A DNA stretch of 37,262 nt from Kineosporia mesophila (GTDB taxonomy: Bacteria > Actinomycetota > Actinomycetes > Actinomycetales > Kineosporiaceae): the NCBI RefSeq assembly GCF_021129235.1, contig NZ_JAJOMA010000042.1:1-37262 (forward strand). Reading direction: 5' to 3'. The position numbers were made by a program, and so were the translations under genes. Below, piece after piece: positions 1 through 7,693 of the stretch. Position 1 is the first letter of the stretch. Every line of letters begins with the position of its first letter. Below the pieces are notes generated by a model. That model was not told the origin of the DNA, ran no database searches, and saw only the letters and a list, made by a program, of their open reading frames with translations.

Positions 1-36
1 CCCCGGTAGCTCCCGGGTCACTGCAGAGGGCTGCAT

Positions 37-56
37 CTCGCGCACTGCTGCGCGAG
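37..56. terminator. perfect hairpin downstream of TetR gene
   Basis: An 8-bp perfect inverted repeat (CTCGCGCA / TGCGCGAG) with a 4-nt loop lies about 30 bp past the stop of the minus-strand TetR gene. There is no T-run, so it is only a candidate terminator or processing hairpin. Confidence 0.35.
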
Positions 57-88
57 TAGCGGCGGCCGAGGCGGTCATTCCGGTCATT

Positions 89-640
89 CTAGGCACGGCC
101 TCCGAGGCCGACCACGAACTCCTCGAAGGCCCGGTCGACACGAGCGGAATCCCCCGTGGCCTCCAGATCGATGATCAACCCCCGGATGACGGCCAGCACG
201 AGCGTCGCGAGCTCGGGCCGGCCGACACTGCGCAGGCCGTTCTCCAGCGGTTCCAGCCAGTCGGTCGTGGCGACCTGACGGAACCCGGGCCACAACTGCT
301 GCGCGGTGTCTTCACGCAACCGGTTGAACATGGTCAGGTACGGGCGCCCGACCGGCCCGGTCATGACCTTCCAGGCCTCCCGCAGCGTGCTCAGGTACGG
401 CTCGGGCGGTCGTGGGGACAGCAGTTCCAGGTACAGCGCCCGCTGGCGCTCACGGGCCCGCTTCAGAGTTTCGCGTAACAGCGCGTCGCGGGTGCCGAAG
501 TGGTAGATCAGCATCCGGGCCGAGGCGCCGGACGCCGTCGACAGAGGCTCGAGGCGGTCGGGAAGCCCGTGGGCCAGGGCGTGATCGGCGCAGGCGTCCA
601 GGATGCGGTCGCGGATCTCGGGTTGCCGGTGCCGTCCCAC
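89..640 (-). CDS. TetR/AcrR family transcriptional regulator
   Basis: A 183-residue protein of normal TetR length. The N-terminal three-helix HTH covers about residues 8-55, with the recognition region around ASARMLIYHFGTRDALL, a good match to the TetR consensus (Y-HF---LL). The remaining all-helical part is the ligand/dimer domain, too divergent for its ligand to be guessed. It starts with GTG at 640 and lacks a clear Shine-Dalgarno, so the start is uncertain. It is transcribed divergently from the alpha/beta hydrolase at 720, with about 80 bp between them containing a palindrome at 684-700. The usual arrangement would be a repressor controlling itself and the hydrolase; that is inference. 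Confidence 0.85.
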   Translation of the reverse strand: MGRHRQPEIRDRILDACADHALAHGLPDRLEPLSTASGASARMLIYHFGTRDALLRETLKRARERQRALYLELLSPRPPEPYLSTLREAWKVMTGPVGRPYLTMFNRLREDTAQQLWPGFRQVATTDWLEPLENGLRSVGRPELATLVLAVIRGLIIDLEATGDSARVDRAFEEFVVGLGGRA

Positions 641-683
641 CGCCGCACTTTTTCACGTAACCAGCGCTACGTCTACCGTGGTT

Positions 684-700
684 CTGGACAGTCTGACCAG
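684..700. promoter_or_regulatory. candidate TetR operator
   Basis: The 17-bp CTGGACAGTCTGACCAG is an imperfect palindrome: arms CTGG-CAG and CTG-CCAG are symmetric, with A/A mismatches at one symmetric position and a central T. It lies in the divergent TetR/hydrolase intergenic region, 20 bp before the hydrolase start. Binding by the neighbouring TetR is inferred from position only. Confidence 0.4.
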
Positions 701-719
701 CAGCAATCCAGGAGGAACC

Positions 720-1418
720 GTGCGCGTCGTCTTCATTCACGGTGCTTGTGTCCGCGACGGTGCCTGGTGGTGGCACCCGACCGCCTCGATCCTGCGCGAA
801 CGGGGCATCAGCAGCGCCGCCCCCTGGCTGCCCAGTTGTGGTGAGGGTGACCGGCCCGCCGGCGACGGGGGTCCGGGAATGAAGGACGACGTGGTCGCGG
901 TGCGCGCGGTGCTGGCCGACAGTGACGAGCCGACGGTGGTCGTGGCCCACAGCTACGGCGGGATCGTGGCTGGTGAGGCGATCGCCGGACTGACCGCCGT
1001 GCGCCACCTGGTGCTGGTGTCGAGCTATCTGCCCGAGCCGGGTGAGTCGCTGTCGACGTTCGGCGCGCAGACCCCACCGCCCTTCCTGGACTTCGACCCT
1101 GTGACAGGCACTTTCGGCGCCCGGCCCGAGTTGTTCGCCGAAACCTTCGCCCAGGACTGCTCGCCGGACATCGTCCGTGAGGCGAAGACCCGGCTGATCC
1201 GCCAGACGCTGGCCGTCACCGCTGAGCCTGTCCGCGCCGCCGCCTGGCGTGACGTGCCCACGACCTACGTGGTGTGCACGCAGGACCGGGGCACACCGGC
1301 GACGGCGCAGAGGGAGTTCTCCCGTCGCGCGGACCGGGTCGTCGAGGTGCCGACCGGCCATCACCCGTTCCTGTCCCGGCCGCGCACGGTCGCGGACATC
1401 ATCGAGAACCTGGCCTGA
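720..1418 (+). CDS. alpha/beta hydrolase
   Basis: A 232-residue soluble alpha/beta-hydrolase-fold protein. It begins MRVVFIHGAC, the first strand plus oxyanion HG motif. It has the nucleophile elbow AHSYGG with Ser78, an acidic residue region at CTQDRGTP, and a C-terminal catalytic His in TGHHPF. Size and pattern fit the short esterase-like branch related to methylesterase and EstC/salicylate-esterase-like proteins; the substrate cannot be read. The start is the GTG at 720, preceded by AGGAGG at 710-715. The open frame extends upstream to 603, but that part crosses the promoter region and the TetR gene. Divergent to the TetR gene and probably its target. Confidence 0.85.
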   Translation: MRVVFIHGACVRDGAWWWHPTASILRERGISSAAPWLPSCGEGDRPAGDGGPGMKDDVVAVRAVLADSDEPTVVVAHSYGGIVAGEAIAGLTAVRHLVLVSSYLPEPGESLSTFGAQTPPPFLDFDPVTGTFGARPELFAETFAQDCSPDIVREAKTRLIRQTLAVTAEPVRAAAWRDVPTTYVVCTQDRGTPATAQREFSRRADRVVEVPTGHHPFLSRPRTVADIIENLA

Positions 1419-1479
1419 CCAGCGTCCAGAACCTGGTGCAGCAGCTCTGCGCCGACGGCCACGACATGGCACGGCGACT

Positions 1480-1794
1480 TCAGCTGAACTGCTGGATACC
1501 GATGGTGGCGAGCAGCTCGAGCTGTCCGGCGGACTGGCTGCCGGGCGGGGCGGTGTAGACGATGAGCCGCAGGTCGCCGTCGCGGACCGTCAGGATGTCG
1601 CTGTCCAGGGTGATGGGGCCGATCTCGGGGTGCAGGAACGTCCGGCTGACAGGGCTTCCCTGGGGCGCCGGGCGCTGTTCCCACATCTCGGCGAATGCGG
1701 GACTGGAGGCGAGCAGCTCGTCGATCAGCCGGGGCAACTGCCGCTCAGCCGGGTGACGCCGCTGCACTCCGCACGCGGCGCCGGGACCGGGCAC
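1480..1794 (-). pseudogene. truncated MmyB-type XRE regulator (C-terminal ligand domain only)
   Basis: The reading frame matches the C-terminal half of the large actinobacterial XRE/MmyB family: LPRLIDELLASSPAFAEMW, then HPEIGPITLDSDIL, then YTAPPGSQSAGQLELL. Intact family members are about 260-290 residues with an N-terminal HTH of about 80 residues. Here only about 90 recognisable residues remain, and the sequence immediately upstream (1795-1870) has no HTH in any frame. I read it as a decayed remnant with its DNA-binding half deleted; the first about 17 residues of the open frame are unrelated. It lies convergent to the hydrolase at 720-1418. Confidence 0.7.
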
Positions 1795-1866
1795 CTACGA
1801 CTTGCGGCATAGGCGGTCGTAGACGCGCGAGTTATGGCTGCGCGCACCGCCGGGAAGCAGGCTTCC
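1795..1866. promoter_or_regulatory. two inverted repeats upstream of the membrane-protein/two-component operon
   Basis: CTACGAC (1795-1801) pairs with GTCGTAG (1816-1822). GGAAGC (1853-1858) pairs with GCTTCC (1861-1866) and ends only 4 nt before the ATG at 1871. The second repeat could be an operator or could occlude the ribosome site, since no good Shine-Dalgarno is visible. The function is not known. Confidence 0.3.
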
Positions 1867-1870
1867 TGAC

Positions 1871-2134
1871 ATGAATTCCTTTCACGCGGCCGCCTCGGCC
1901 GACCCCGGTCCGCACCCTCTGCACTGGCTGGTGGCCGCCGGGATCATCGCCGGGCTGCTGGCCCTGCTGGTGCTGTTCGTGGCGGTGGTGTCCTCGATCC
2001 TGAACTCCGGGCTCTCCCTGGGCATGAAAGTGTTGTGGGTGCTGTTCGTGTTCTGGATGCCGGTGCTGGCCTGGCTGGCCTGGTACCTCATCGGGCGCCC
2101 CGATACCCGCCGCCGCGGTCTCGACCCGGCGTAG
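1871..2134 (+). CDS. small two-TM membrane protein, PLDc_N-like
   Basis: An 87-residue protein with two predicted membrane helices, about residues 20-43 and 50-72. It has the loop-plus-second-helix pattern ending FWMPVLAWLAWYLIGRPD, which resembles the PLDc_N (phospholipase D N-terminal-like) small membrane family of actinobacteria and firmicutes. The catalytic HKD motif is absent, so it is not an enzyme. It sits 22 bp upstream of the histidine kinase on the same strand and is probably co-transcribed. Proteins of this type often accompany envelope-stress two-component systems, so it may be a sensor partner or an autoregulated target (inference). Confidence 0.65.
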   Translation: MNSFHAAASADPGPHPLHWLVAAGIIAGLLALLVLFVAVVSSILNSGLSLGMKVLWVLFVFWMPVLAWLAWYLIGRPDTRRRGLDPA

Positions 2135-2156
2135 TGCAACGAACGAAAGAACTCTG

Positions 2157-3350
2157 ATGCTGTCGACGTGGTGGGCCGAGCTCAGCCGGCCGGTGACCCC
2201 GCTGCGCGGCCGAGCGCGCCGGTCCTGGGCCCTGGACAGCCTGCTGGCCGGGCTGATCGCGGTGCTGGCGGTGGACTCCATCAGCTTCACATCGGTCGCC
2301 GTCGTGCTCCTGGTGGCCCCGCTGCTGCTGGTTCGCCGGATCTGGCCGGTACCGGTGAACCTCCTGGTCATCGTCATCGCCGTGAGCACGTTCACGACCG
2401 GCAACCTGTTGCTCCAGTTCGGCGCCCTGGCGGTGGCCCTGCACACACTCACCGTGCTGGGTCCCCGCCCGGCGGCGGTGGCCGGGCTGGTGTTCTCGAT
2501 GTTCTGGCCGCTGGTGGCCGCGGTCGGCCCGATGTCGGCGCAGAACTCGGTGGCGCAGAAGATCCTGATCTTCATCAGCTTCTCCACACCCCCGGTCCTC
2601 GCCTTCGCCCTGGGCGTCTACCGCCGGTCGCGGGACCAGCGCCACGCCGACCTCCAGGCACGCAACCGGCTCCTGGAGATCGAGCGGGAGCAGCGGGACG
2701 CGCTCGCCGCTGCCGACGAGCGCGCCCGGATCGCCCGGGAGATGCACGACCTGATCGCTCATCACCTCACCGTGGTGGTGGCGCTGAGCGAAGGTCTCGC
2801 CCGCAGTGGGGAGATCACCAGTGAGCGGTCCCGCCAGGCTGTCACCACGACGGTCACGATGGCCCGGGCCGCGCTGCAGGAGACCCGGAACCTGCTCGGC
2901 ATGATGCCCCGCGACAGCGACCAGGGTACTGCGCGGCAACCGGTTCCGGACCTGCGGTCGATCACCGGGCTGGTCAGTCAGGTCCGGGCGGCCGGGCTGC
3001 CGGTCACTCTGGAGATCGAGGGCGAGCCGCCGGCCGCCCGGGCCTCCACTGGACTGCAGCTGACCGTCTACCGTCTCGTGCAAGAGGCTCTGACGAACTC
3101 CATGAAGCATGCCCTGCACGTCACCCGCGCCGTGGTGCGGCTGCAGTACCGGCCCGATGCCCTGGCGATCTCGATTGAGGACGACGGGCGCACCCTGGGT
3201 GCGTCGGCGAGCGACGGTCTGGGCCGGGGTGTTCTGGGGATGCGGCAGCGGGCCCAGTCGTTCGGGGGAACGGTGGAGGCCGGCCCCGCCGCGACCGGCG
3301 GCTGGACGGTCCGTGCCCAATTCCCGCTGAACTCTGAGGTGGATCAATGA
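2157..3350 (+). CDS. sensor histidine kinase, HisKA_3/NarL-partner type
   Basis: A 397-residue membrane kinase. About five hydrophobic segments occupy residues 25-155 with no large extracytoplasmic domain, suggesting it senses membrane state or a small partner. A short coiled coil (about 160-188) leads to the HisKA_3 dimerisation box RIAREMHDLIAHHLTVVV with phospho-acceptor His197. The HATPase_c domain has the N-box LVQEALTNSMKHA and G-box elements around DDG and GLGRGVLGMRQRA. The architecture matches LiaS/DesK-like kinases. Its stop codon overlaps the response regulator start (ATGA), so the two are translationally coupled. Confidence 0.93.
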   Translation: MLSTWWAELSRPVTPLRGRARRSWALDSLLAGLIAVLAVDSISFTSVAVVLLVAPLLLVRRIWPVPVNLLVIVIAVSTFTTGNLLLQFGALAVALHTLTVLGPRPAAVAGLVFSMFWPLVAAVGPMSAQNSVAQKILIFISFSTPPVLAFALGVYRRSRDQRHADLQARNRLLEIEREQRDALAAADERARIAREMHDLIAHHLTVVVALSEGLARSGEITSERSRQAVTTTVTMARAALQETRNLLGMMPRDSDQGTARQPVPDLRSITGLVSQVRAAGLPVTLEIEGEPPAARASTGLQLTVYRLVQEALTNSMKHALHVTRAVVRLQYRPDALAISIEDDGRTLGASASDGLGRGVLGMRQRAQSFGGTVEAGPAATGGWTVRAQFPLNSEVDQ

Positions 3351-4027
3351 CTATCGGTGTTCTGCTCGTCGACGACCAGCCGTTCCTGCGGCTCGGGCTG
3401 CGGATGGTCCTCGAACCGGAAGAGGGCATCGAGATCCTCGGGGAGGCCGAGGACGGATCGTCGGCGGTACCGATGGCCGCGGCGCTGAAGCCCGACGTGG
3501 TGCTGATGGACATCCGGATGCACACGATGGACGGCATCACCGCCACCGAGAAGATCCTCGCCGACCGGCCGCAGACCAAGGTCCTGATCCTGACCACGTT
3601 CGACCTGGACGAGTACGTGTTCGCCGGTCTGCGCGCCGGGGCCAGCGGCTTCCTGCTGAAAGACGCCCCGCCCGATGTGCTGCTGACCGCGATCCGCACG
3701 GTCGCCACCGGGGACGCGGTGCTCGCCCCGTCGGTGACCCGGCGCCTGCTGGAGCGTTTCGGCTCGGTGATGCCCAGCGCGCAGGGCACCGAACGACGCG
3801 AGGAGGTACTCAGGTCGCTGACCGAACGCGAGCAGGACGTGTTCCTGGAGCTGGCGGCCGGGCAGTCGAATCAGGAGATTGCCGCGAAGCTCTACCTTTC
3901 CGAGGGAACGATCAAGGTTCACGTGGGCAAAATCCTGGCCAAGCTCGGCCTGCGTGACCGGGTCCAGGCCGTGGTGCTGGCCTACGAGACCGGCGTCGTG
4001 GTACCGGGATCGCACGAGCTCGGCTGA
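3347..4027 (+). CDS. NarL/FixJ-family response regulator (LuxR HTH)
   Basis: A 226-residue two-domain regulator. The receiver domain (about 1-120) has the acidic pocket Asp9/Asp10, phospho-acceptor Asp55 in VVLMDIRM and the conserved Lys105 in GFLLKDAP. The C-terminal LuxR HTH (about 155-215) begins LTEREQDVFLELAAG and includes SNQEIAAKLYLSEGTIKVHV. All residues expected of an active phosphorylation-controlled regulator are present. Its ATG overlaps the kinase stop, making the two a cognate pair. The target may be the small membrane protein upstream (inference). Convergent with the HNH gene, with only 4 bp between stops. Confidence 0.95.
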   Translation: MTIGVLLVDDQPFLRLGLRMVLEPEEGIEILGEAEDGSSAVPMAAALKPDVVLMDIRMHTMDGITATEKILADRPQTKVLILTTFDLDEYVFAGLRAGASGFLLKDAPPDVLLTAIRTVATGDAVLAPSVTRRLLERFGSVMPSAQGTERREEVLRSLTEREQDVFLELAAGQSNQEIAAKLYLSEGTIKVHVGKILAKLGLRDRVQAVVLAYETGVVVPGSHELG

Positions 4028-4031
4028 GCCC

Positions 4032-4475
4032 TCAGACCCCGAGCACCTGCTCCCACGACGGCACGTACGGCTGCGCCCGCAGGGGCATTCCCGCCTCCGA
4101 CGGCGTGCGGTCACGCTTGCGGTGGTTGCACTGCGAGCAGGCCGCGACCGTGTTCAGCCACGAGTCGCCACCACCCCTCGACCGCGGCAGCACATGATCG
4201 ACCGTTCCGGCCCGCCCACCGCAGTACGCACACAACTGACCATCACGTGCCAGCAGAGCCCGCCGGCTCCACGAAGGACCTGACCGGTACCGCCACCTCA
4301 TCGTCACATACCGCAGCAGCCGAACAACTTTCGGCCGGGGCCACGCACCCAGAGGCTGCCCTTCAGCAGCCTCTTCAACCACCGCCACCTGCCGCACCAG
4401 CATCCGCACGGCATGGGGCAGGGAAACATAGTGCAGACGCTCGTAGGAGGCGTTCAGCACAAGAACCGTGCTCAT
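4032..4475 (-). CDS. HNH endonuclease family protein
   Basis: A 147-residue protein. The first about 60 residues (MSTVLVLNASYERLHYVSL...) are the conserved N-terminal extension of a widespread actinobacterial HNH family. The nuclease core has zinc ligands Cys82/Cys85 (CAYC) and Cys113/Cys116 (CSQCN), with the catalytic segment VDHVLPRSRGG around His94 and the N-H pair at Asn117/His118. This chromosomal family is usually found outside phages and is of unknown cellular role. The motifs are intact. It follows the tRNA on the same strand. Confidence 0.9.
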   Translation of the reverse strand: MSTVLVLNASYERLHYVSLPHAVRMLVRQVAVVEEAAEGQPLGAWPRPKVVRLLRYVTMRWRYRSGPSWSRRALLARDGQLCAYCGGRAGTVDHVLPRSRGGGDSWLNTVAACSQCNHRKRDRTPSEAGMPLRAQPYVPSWEQVLGV

Positions 4476-4516
4476 CGGAAACCTCCTTCGTTCGTCTGGA
4501 ATACCTGAGACCGGCG

Positions 4517-4590
4517 TGCCCGCGGAGGGATTCGAACCCCCACCATCTGCGTTCTGAACGCAGCGCCTCTACCAGTTGGACTACACGGGC
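4517..4590 (-). tRNA. tRNA-Leu (anticodon CAG), class I-like short variable loop
   Basis: Read on the minus strand it forms a full cloverleaf. The acceptor is GCCCGTG / CGCGGGC with one G-U and discriminator A. The anticodon stem CTGCG/CGCAG has loop TTCAGAA, giving anticodon CAG. The variable loop is five nt (ATGGT), and the T-arm is GGGGG-TTCGAAT-CCCTC. CAG reads CUG, a leucine codon, but bacterial tRNA-Leu normally has a long class II variable arm, which is absent here. CCA is not encoded. Identity is assigned from the anticodon only. Confidence 0.85.
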
Positions 4591-4828
4591 GAAACATGTT
4601 GCTGACAATGAAAAGACGCCACTTCCGGGATCTCCGGGAGCAGCGCCGTCGTGGAAGCGTGAGATCAGCGCATCACGACGAGCCCCCCATGTCCAGCCGG
4701 GCCAGGGCACACAGAAGTCGGCTGTTCAGCGGTGACATCGTGAACATCCCGGCGACTCCTCTCCTTCTCAAGGCTCTGGCTGGCTGCGGATGAACACTGA
4801 CACGCCGGTCACGAACAGGTCTACTGGT

Positions 4829-5290
4829 TTACGGCGACGTGGTCAGCCGGTCCAGTCGGCTCATCAGTGCTTCCTCCGTCGGCACCCCGAAAAGGCGCTC
4901 GCGGATGACGCCCTTCGCATCAACGGTGACAAGGCTGGGCGTGCCCATCAGCAGCAGGCGTCGCATGGTGACCGGCGCGTCGTCGGTACCGTCGTTCAGG
5001 TCGATTCCGACGGGAAAACGCACACCGGCGCGGGAAAGGTAGCCGGCCAGGGCTTCGGGCCCCTGCTGCGCATGGTTCTCGAAAACGGTGTGCAGACCGA
5101 TCACCCGGACGTCATCACGCTGCTGCACCCGGCCGTAGATCCGGTTGATCAGCGGGGTGGCCTCGTTCACGCACATCGGGCACAGCATCTGGAACGCGTA
5201 GAGCAGCACCACCCGGCCCGCGAGGTCGCCCGGAGCCACCGGTCGACCCTGCCAGGTGCTGACGGAGAGGTTCAGATCGGTGGCGGCCAC
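4829..5290 (-). CDS. thioredoxin-fold peroxiredoxin/TlpA-like protein
   Basis: A 153-residue protein with the AhpC/TSA-TlpA fold. It has strand VVLLYAFQMLCPMCVNE with redox motif CPMC (Cys37, Cys40), a helix, the segment RVIGLHTVFENH, and the cis-Pro region MGTPSLVTVDAKGVI. No signal peptide or TM helix is visible, so it is probably cytoplasmic. The CPMC pair suggests a disulfide reductase or peroxiredoxin-like activity; the substrate is not known. It starts with GTG at 5290 with a weak ribosome site. A TetR regulator lies about 100 bp upstream on the same strand. Confidence 0.8.
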   Translation of the reverse strand: MAATDLNLSVSTWQGRPVAPGDLAGRVVLLYAFQMLCPMCVNEATPLINRIYGRVQQRDDVRVIGLHTVFENHAQQGPEALAGYLSRAGVRFPVGIDLNDGTDDAPVTMRRLLLMGTPSLVTVDAKGVIRERLFGVPTEEALMSRLDRLTTSP

Positions 5291-5386
5291 CCACTCATGA
5301 TCGTGAGGCGGGCCGTCCGACTGAACCCCTCGTCCCCTGGTCTGGTTCTCGTGATGCAGGACGTTGTTGCCGGCTCTTGCGGCAAC

Positions 5387-5935
5387 TCACCTGAGCCCTC
5401 GCAGGAGGGTTTCCAGGAACACCAGCTTCCGCTCCTGCGGAACATCCTCGTTACGGGCCAGCTGCACGAGGACACCGGCCGCCACGACGATGTCGTTGCG
5501 GTCGATCCCCGCGCGAATGCAGCCACCGGCCTGGCCGCGCTCGAGGATCCGGTCGAGCGCGTCGCGGATCTGCACCCGGGTCTGCTCGATCTCGGGACAG
5601 TCGGGGGTTCGCCCCTCACCCAGTCGCAGCAGGCACAGGTCGGCGGTCTCCAGCGTCCACAGCAGGAACCGGCGCAGGCCCTCCACCGGGTCCAGGTCGT
5701 GGAGACCGTCGAGCAGATGGACGACCTGGCAGGCCCGGTCGAGGAAGACCGCCTGCTGCAGGGCCTCCAGGCCCGCGAAGTGCCGGTACAGCGTGGCGTT
5801 GCCCACACCGGCACGCTGCGCGACCGCATTGAACGAGACCTCGAAACCCTGCTCGGCGAACAGGTCCGCCGCAGCGGCGACGATGCGCACCCGGTTGGCC
5901 CGGGCGTCGGCGCGCCGCACTGAGGTCTCGGTCAT
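5387..5935 (-). CDS. TetR/AcrR family transcriptional regulator
   Basis: From the ATG at 5935 the protein is 182 residues. An upstream in-frame start at 5983 would add 16 residues without TetR similarity. The HTH (about 10-60) is clear: RIVAAAADLFAEQGFEVSFNA followed by AGVGNATLYRHFAGLEALQ. The ligand domain shows WTLETADLCLLRLGEG, resembling the TetR_C 'SACE_7040'-like groups. It is followed on the same strand by the thioredoxin-fold gene, so a redox or xenobiotic response is possible but unproven. The LuxR-type gene at 6041 is divergent. Confidence 0.88.
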   Translation of the reverse strand: MTETSVRRADARANRVRIVAAAADLFAEQGFEVSFNAVAQRAGVGNATLYRHFAGLEALQQAVFLDRACQVVHLLDGLHDLDPVEGLRRFLLWTLETADLCLLRLGEGRTPDCPEIEQTRVQIRDALDRILERGQAGGCIRAGIDRNDIVVAAGVLVQLARNEDVPQERKLVFLETLLRGLR

Positions 5936-6040
5936 CACAACATCGTAACGGGTGACCGTGGTATCCGGGGAAGGCTTCCCCACTTATAGTGGTCGCTGCC
6001 CCGACAGGACCGAACCTGTCCTCGTGAAAGCAGCCACGCC

Positions 6041-6367
6041 ATGGTCATGCCCCTTGCCCCGAAACGGCCCGACCCCCAGATCCCGTCCCTCAGCCGCCGC
6101 CTCGCCGACCTGACGCCCCGCGAGCGCGAGGTCATGACGCTGGTGGCCCGCGGCCTGACGAACGACGAGATCGGCGCCGTGCTCTTCATCAGCCCGACGA
6201 CGGCCAAGACGCACGTGAACCGTGCTCTGGCCAAGACCGGCTGCCGGGACCGCACCCAGCTGGTGATCCTCGCCTACGAGACCGGCGTGGTGCGGGCCGG
6301 CGAACGCACCGGCCCCTGCAAGACCGACCTGGTGCAGCGGCCGCCGTACCTGCAGCGCTCGGCGTAG
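6041..6367 (+). CDS. stand-alone LuxR-type HTH protein
   Basis: A 108-residue protein whose centre is a complete LuxR/GerE HTH (about 22-85): LTPREREVMTLVARGLTNDEI followed by FISPTTAKTHVNRALAKTG. It closely resembles the C-terminus of NarL-type response regulators, including the tail LVILAYETGVV also seen in the regulator at 3347-4027. No receiver domain is present or detectable upstream. It is either a dedicated single-domain regulator or the 3' remnant of a response regulator. The ribosome site is weak, and no kinase is adjacent. Confidence 0.7.
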   Translation: MVMPLAPKRPDPQIPSLSRRLADLTPREREVMTLVARGLTNDEIGAVLFISPTTAKTHVNRALAKTGCRDRTQLVILAYETGVVRAGERTGPCKTDLVQRPPYLQRSA

Positions 6368-6661
6368 TCAGCGGCTGGGTGCTGTCGCGGCGTGACCAAG
6401 GACCACGCGTTCCTGTCCGCGCCGTCGCACTCACAAATGCCTTGAACTCGGCGTAACCGGTCGCGAGTGGGGGTATCGGACGTCAGGGATCAAGCAATTG
6501 GCCGCCGATGCGCTCGCTCTGTCCGCAGCTCTGGAGGAACACCAGCAGGATGTTCAAGGCCGCTGCAACCGCGCTGGCCAGATAGCCGAAGAAGCCACCT
6601 GGCACGGCTGGGACGGCATCACTGGGGCCATGTTCCAGGCGATCGCAGCCCTGGAAGCTAT
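6368..6661. other. no recognisable gene; probable mobile-element debris
   Basis: Short open frames exist on both strands. On the plus strand a stretch from 6498 reads like a real helix-rich protein (LALSAALEEHQQDVQG) before merging with the integrase remnant. On the minus strand a hydrophobic frame covers the same bases. I could not assign either to a family. Confidence 0.3.
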
Positions 6662-7015
6662 GCCGTCGTCGCCCGGCTCTTACACGAGCTCGCCGCCGAC
6701 GCCCAGCTGCAGGACGCCGGGCGTCCAATCAGCTTCACCCCGCACGACATCCGGCGGCTGTTCGCCACAGAGATGGTCAGTAATGGCCTGCCCCTGCACA
6801 TCGCCGCGAGACTTACTCGGGCACCTCAACCTCGATACCACCCGCGGCTGCACTGCCGTGTTCCCGCAGACGTGAGCACCGTCTGTCAGCACTTCGTCGA
6901 GCACCGCCGCACCCTGCGCCCCGAGGGCGAGCTGCGAGCCGCAACCGGCAGCGAACGGGATGAGTTCGAAGAGCTCTTCCTCCTGCGTGAGGTCGCCCTC
7001 GGCGACTGCCACCGT
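6662..7015 (+). pseudogene. tyrosine recombinase/integrase C-terminal remnant with two frameshifts
   Basis: In one frame: ISFTPHDIRRLFATEMVSNG, equivalent to the catalytic H-x-x-R box (FTPHDFRR in actinobacterial relatives). About position 6805 the similarity moves to the next frame: LLGHLNLDTTRGCTAVFP, equivalent to GH-D-TT-GY-AVYP, with the nucleophile Tyr replaced by Cys. About 6872 it returns to the first frame: HFVEHRRTLRPEGELR and later EVALGDC. The order of motifs is correct for one gene, but the N-terminal core-binding part and the family's C-terminal cysteine-rich tail are missing. It is a dead integrase marking a former mobile element. Confidence 0.75.
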
Positions 7016-7109
7016 GACCCCAGTCAAATCAAAATCATCGACCGGTGGCCGGGCCCCAGGTGGCGATTAACACGCACACCGGGAACACGAATTGTCGCCG
7101 ATGTACGCG

Positions 7110-7649
7110 TCAGCTCGGCATTGTTCCGTGGGTGCGCAGCGCGATGAGCGGGTTGTCAGTGCGCCAGTAGTCCTGCGCGAGTCGTTCCTTCAGCGCTGCT
7201 TCGCGCTTGACCGCGAGGTCACCCAGGAAGGCCGGGTCCTGGAAGAACACTCTCTTGCGGATGACTTTGCCGTCCTCGAGATCGACGAGTTCGATGACGG
7301 TCATCGACCAGGGGTTGCCGTCGGTGTCCTCACCGTGGTTGACGCCGATGCAGATGACGCGCCCCGGCCCGTCGGCGATGTTCTCGTCCTGGGTGTGGTC
7401 GCGGTGGGTGAAACCGCACAGCTCGTGCATGCGGTGGCGCCCGATGGCTATGTCGTCGGGACCGTGGAAAACGCCGCCGACGGGGGCGGGGAGGTTGATT
7501 TCCACCTCGTGTTCGTTCTCGAAGAAGTCCACCACGGTGGCCAGGTCGTCGGGGGTGAAGCCACCGTGCTGCTCGGCTCGGGTCATCGCGGCGTAGAAGC
7601 CGGAAACAACCGCGCGGTCGCGATCTGTCTGCTCCGCTGTCGTGGTCAT
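7110..7649 (-). CDS. NTF2-like (SnoaL-type) protein
   Basis: A 179-residue protein with the NTF2/SnoaL-like cone fold pattern. The N-terminal helix segment VVSGFYAAMTRA is followed by FTPDDLATVVDFFENEHEVE, then the strand GVFHGPDDIAIGR and the beta-sheet core SMTVIELVDLEDGKVI. Members act as isomerases, cyclases, hydroxylases or simple ligand binders, so no reaction is assigned. It follows the GDSL hydrolase gene by 44 bp on the same strand and is probably co-transcribed with it. The C-terminal about 45 residues (after FFQDPAFLGD) are an extension beyond the usual domain. Confidence 0.7.
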   Translation of the reverse strand: MTTTAEQTDRDRAVVSGFYAAMTRAEQHGGFTPDDLATVVDFFENEHEVEINLPAPVGGVFHGPDDIAIGRHRMHELCGFTHRDHTQDENIADGPGRVICIGVNHGEDTDGNPWSMTVIELVDLEDGKVIRKRVFFQDPAFLGDLAVKREAALKERLAQDYWRTDNPLIALRTHGTMPS

Positions 7650-7693
7650 GGAAGTGCTCTCTTTCGCTGGTGGTTCGTTGGAGTGGCGTGCGA

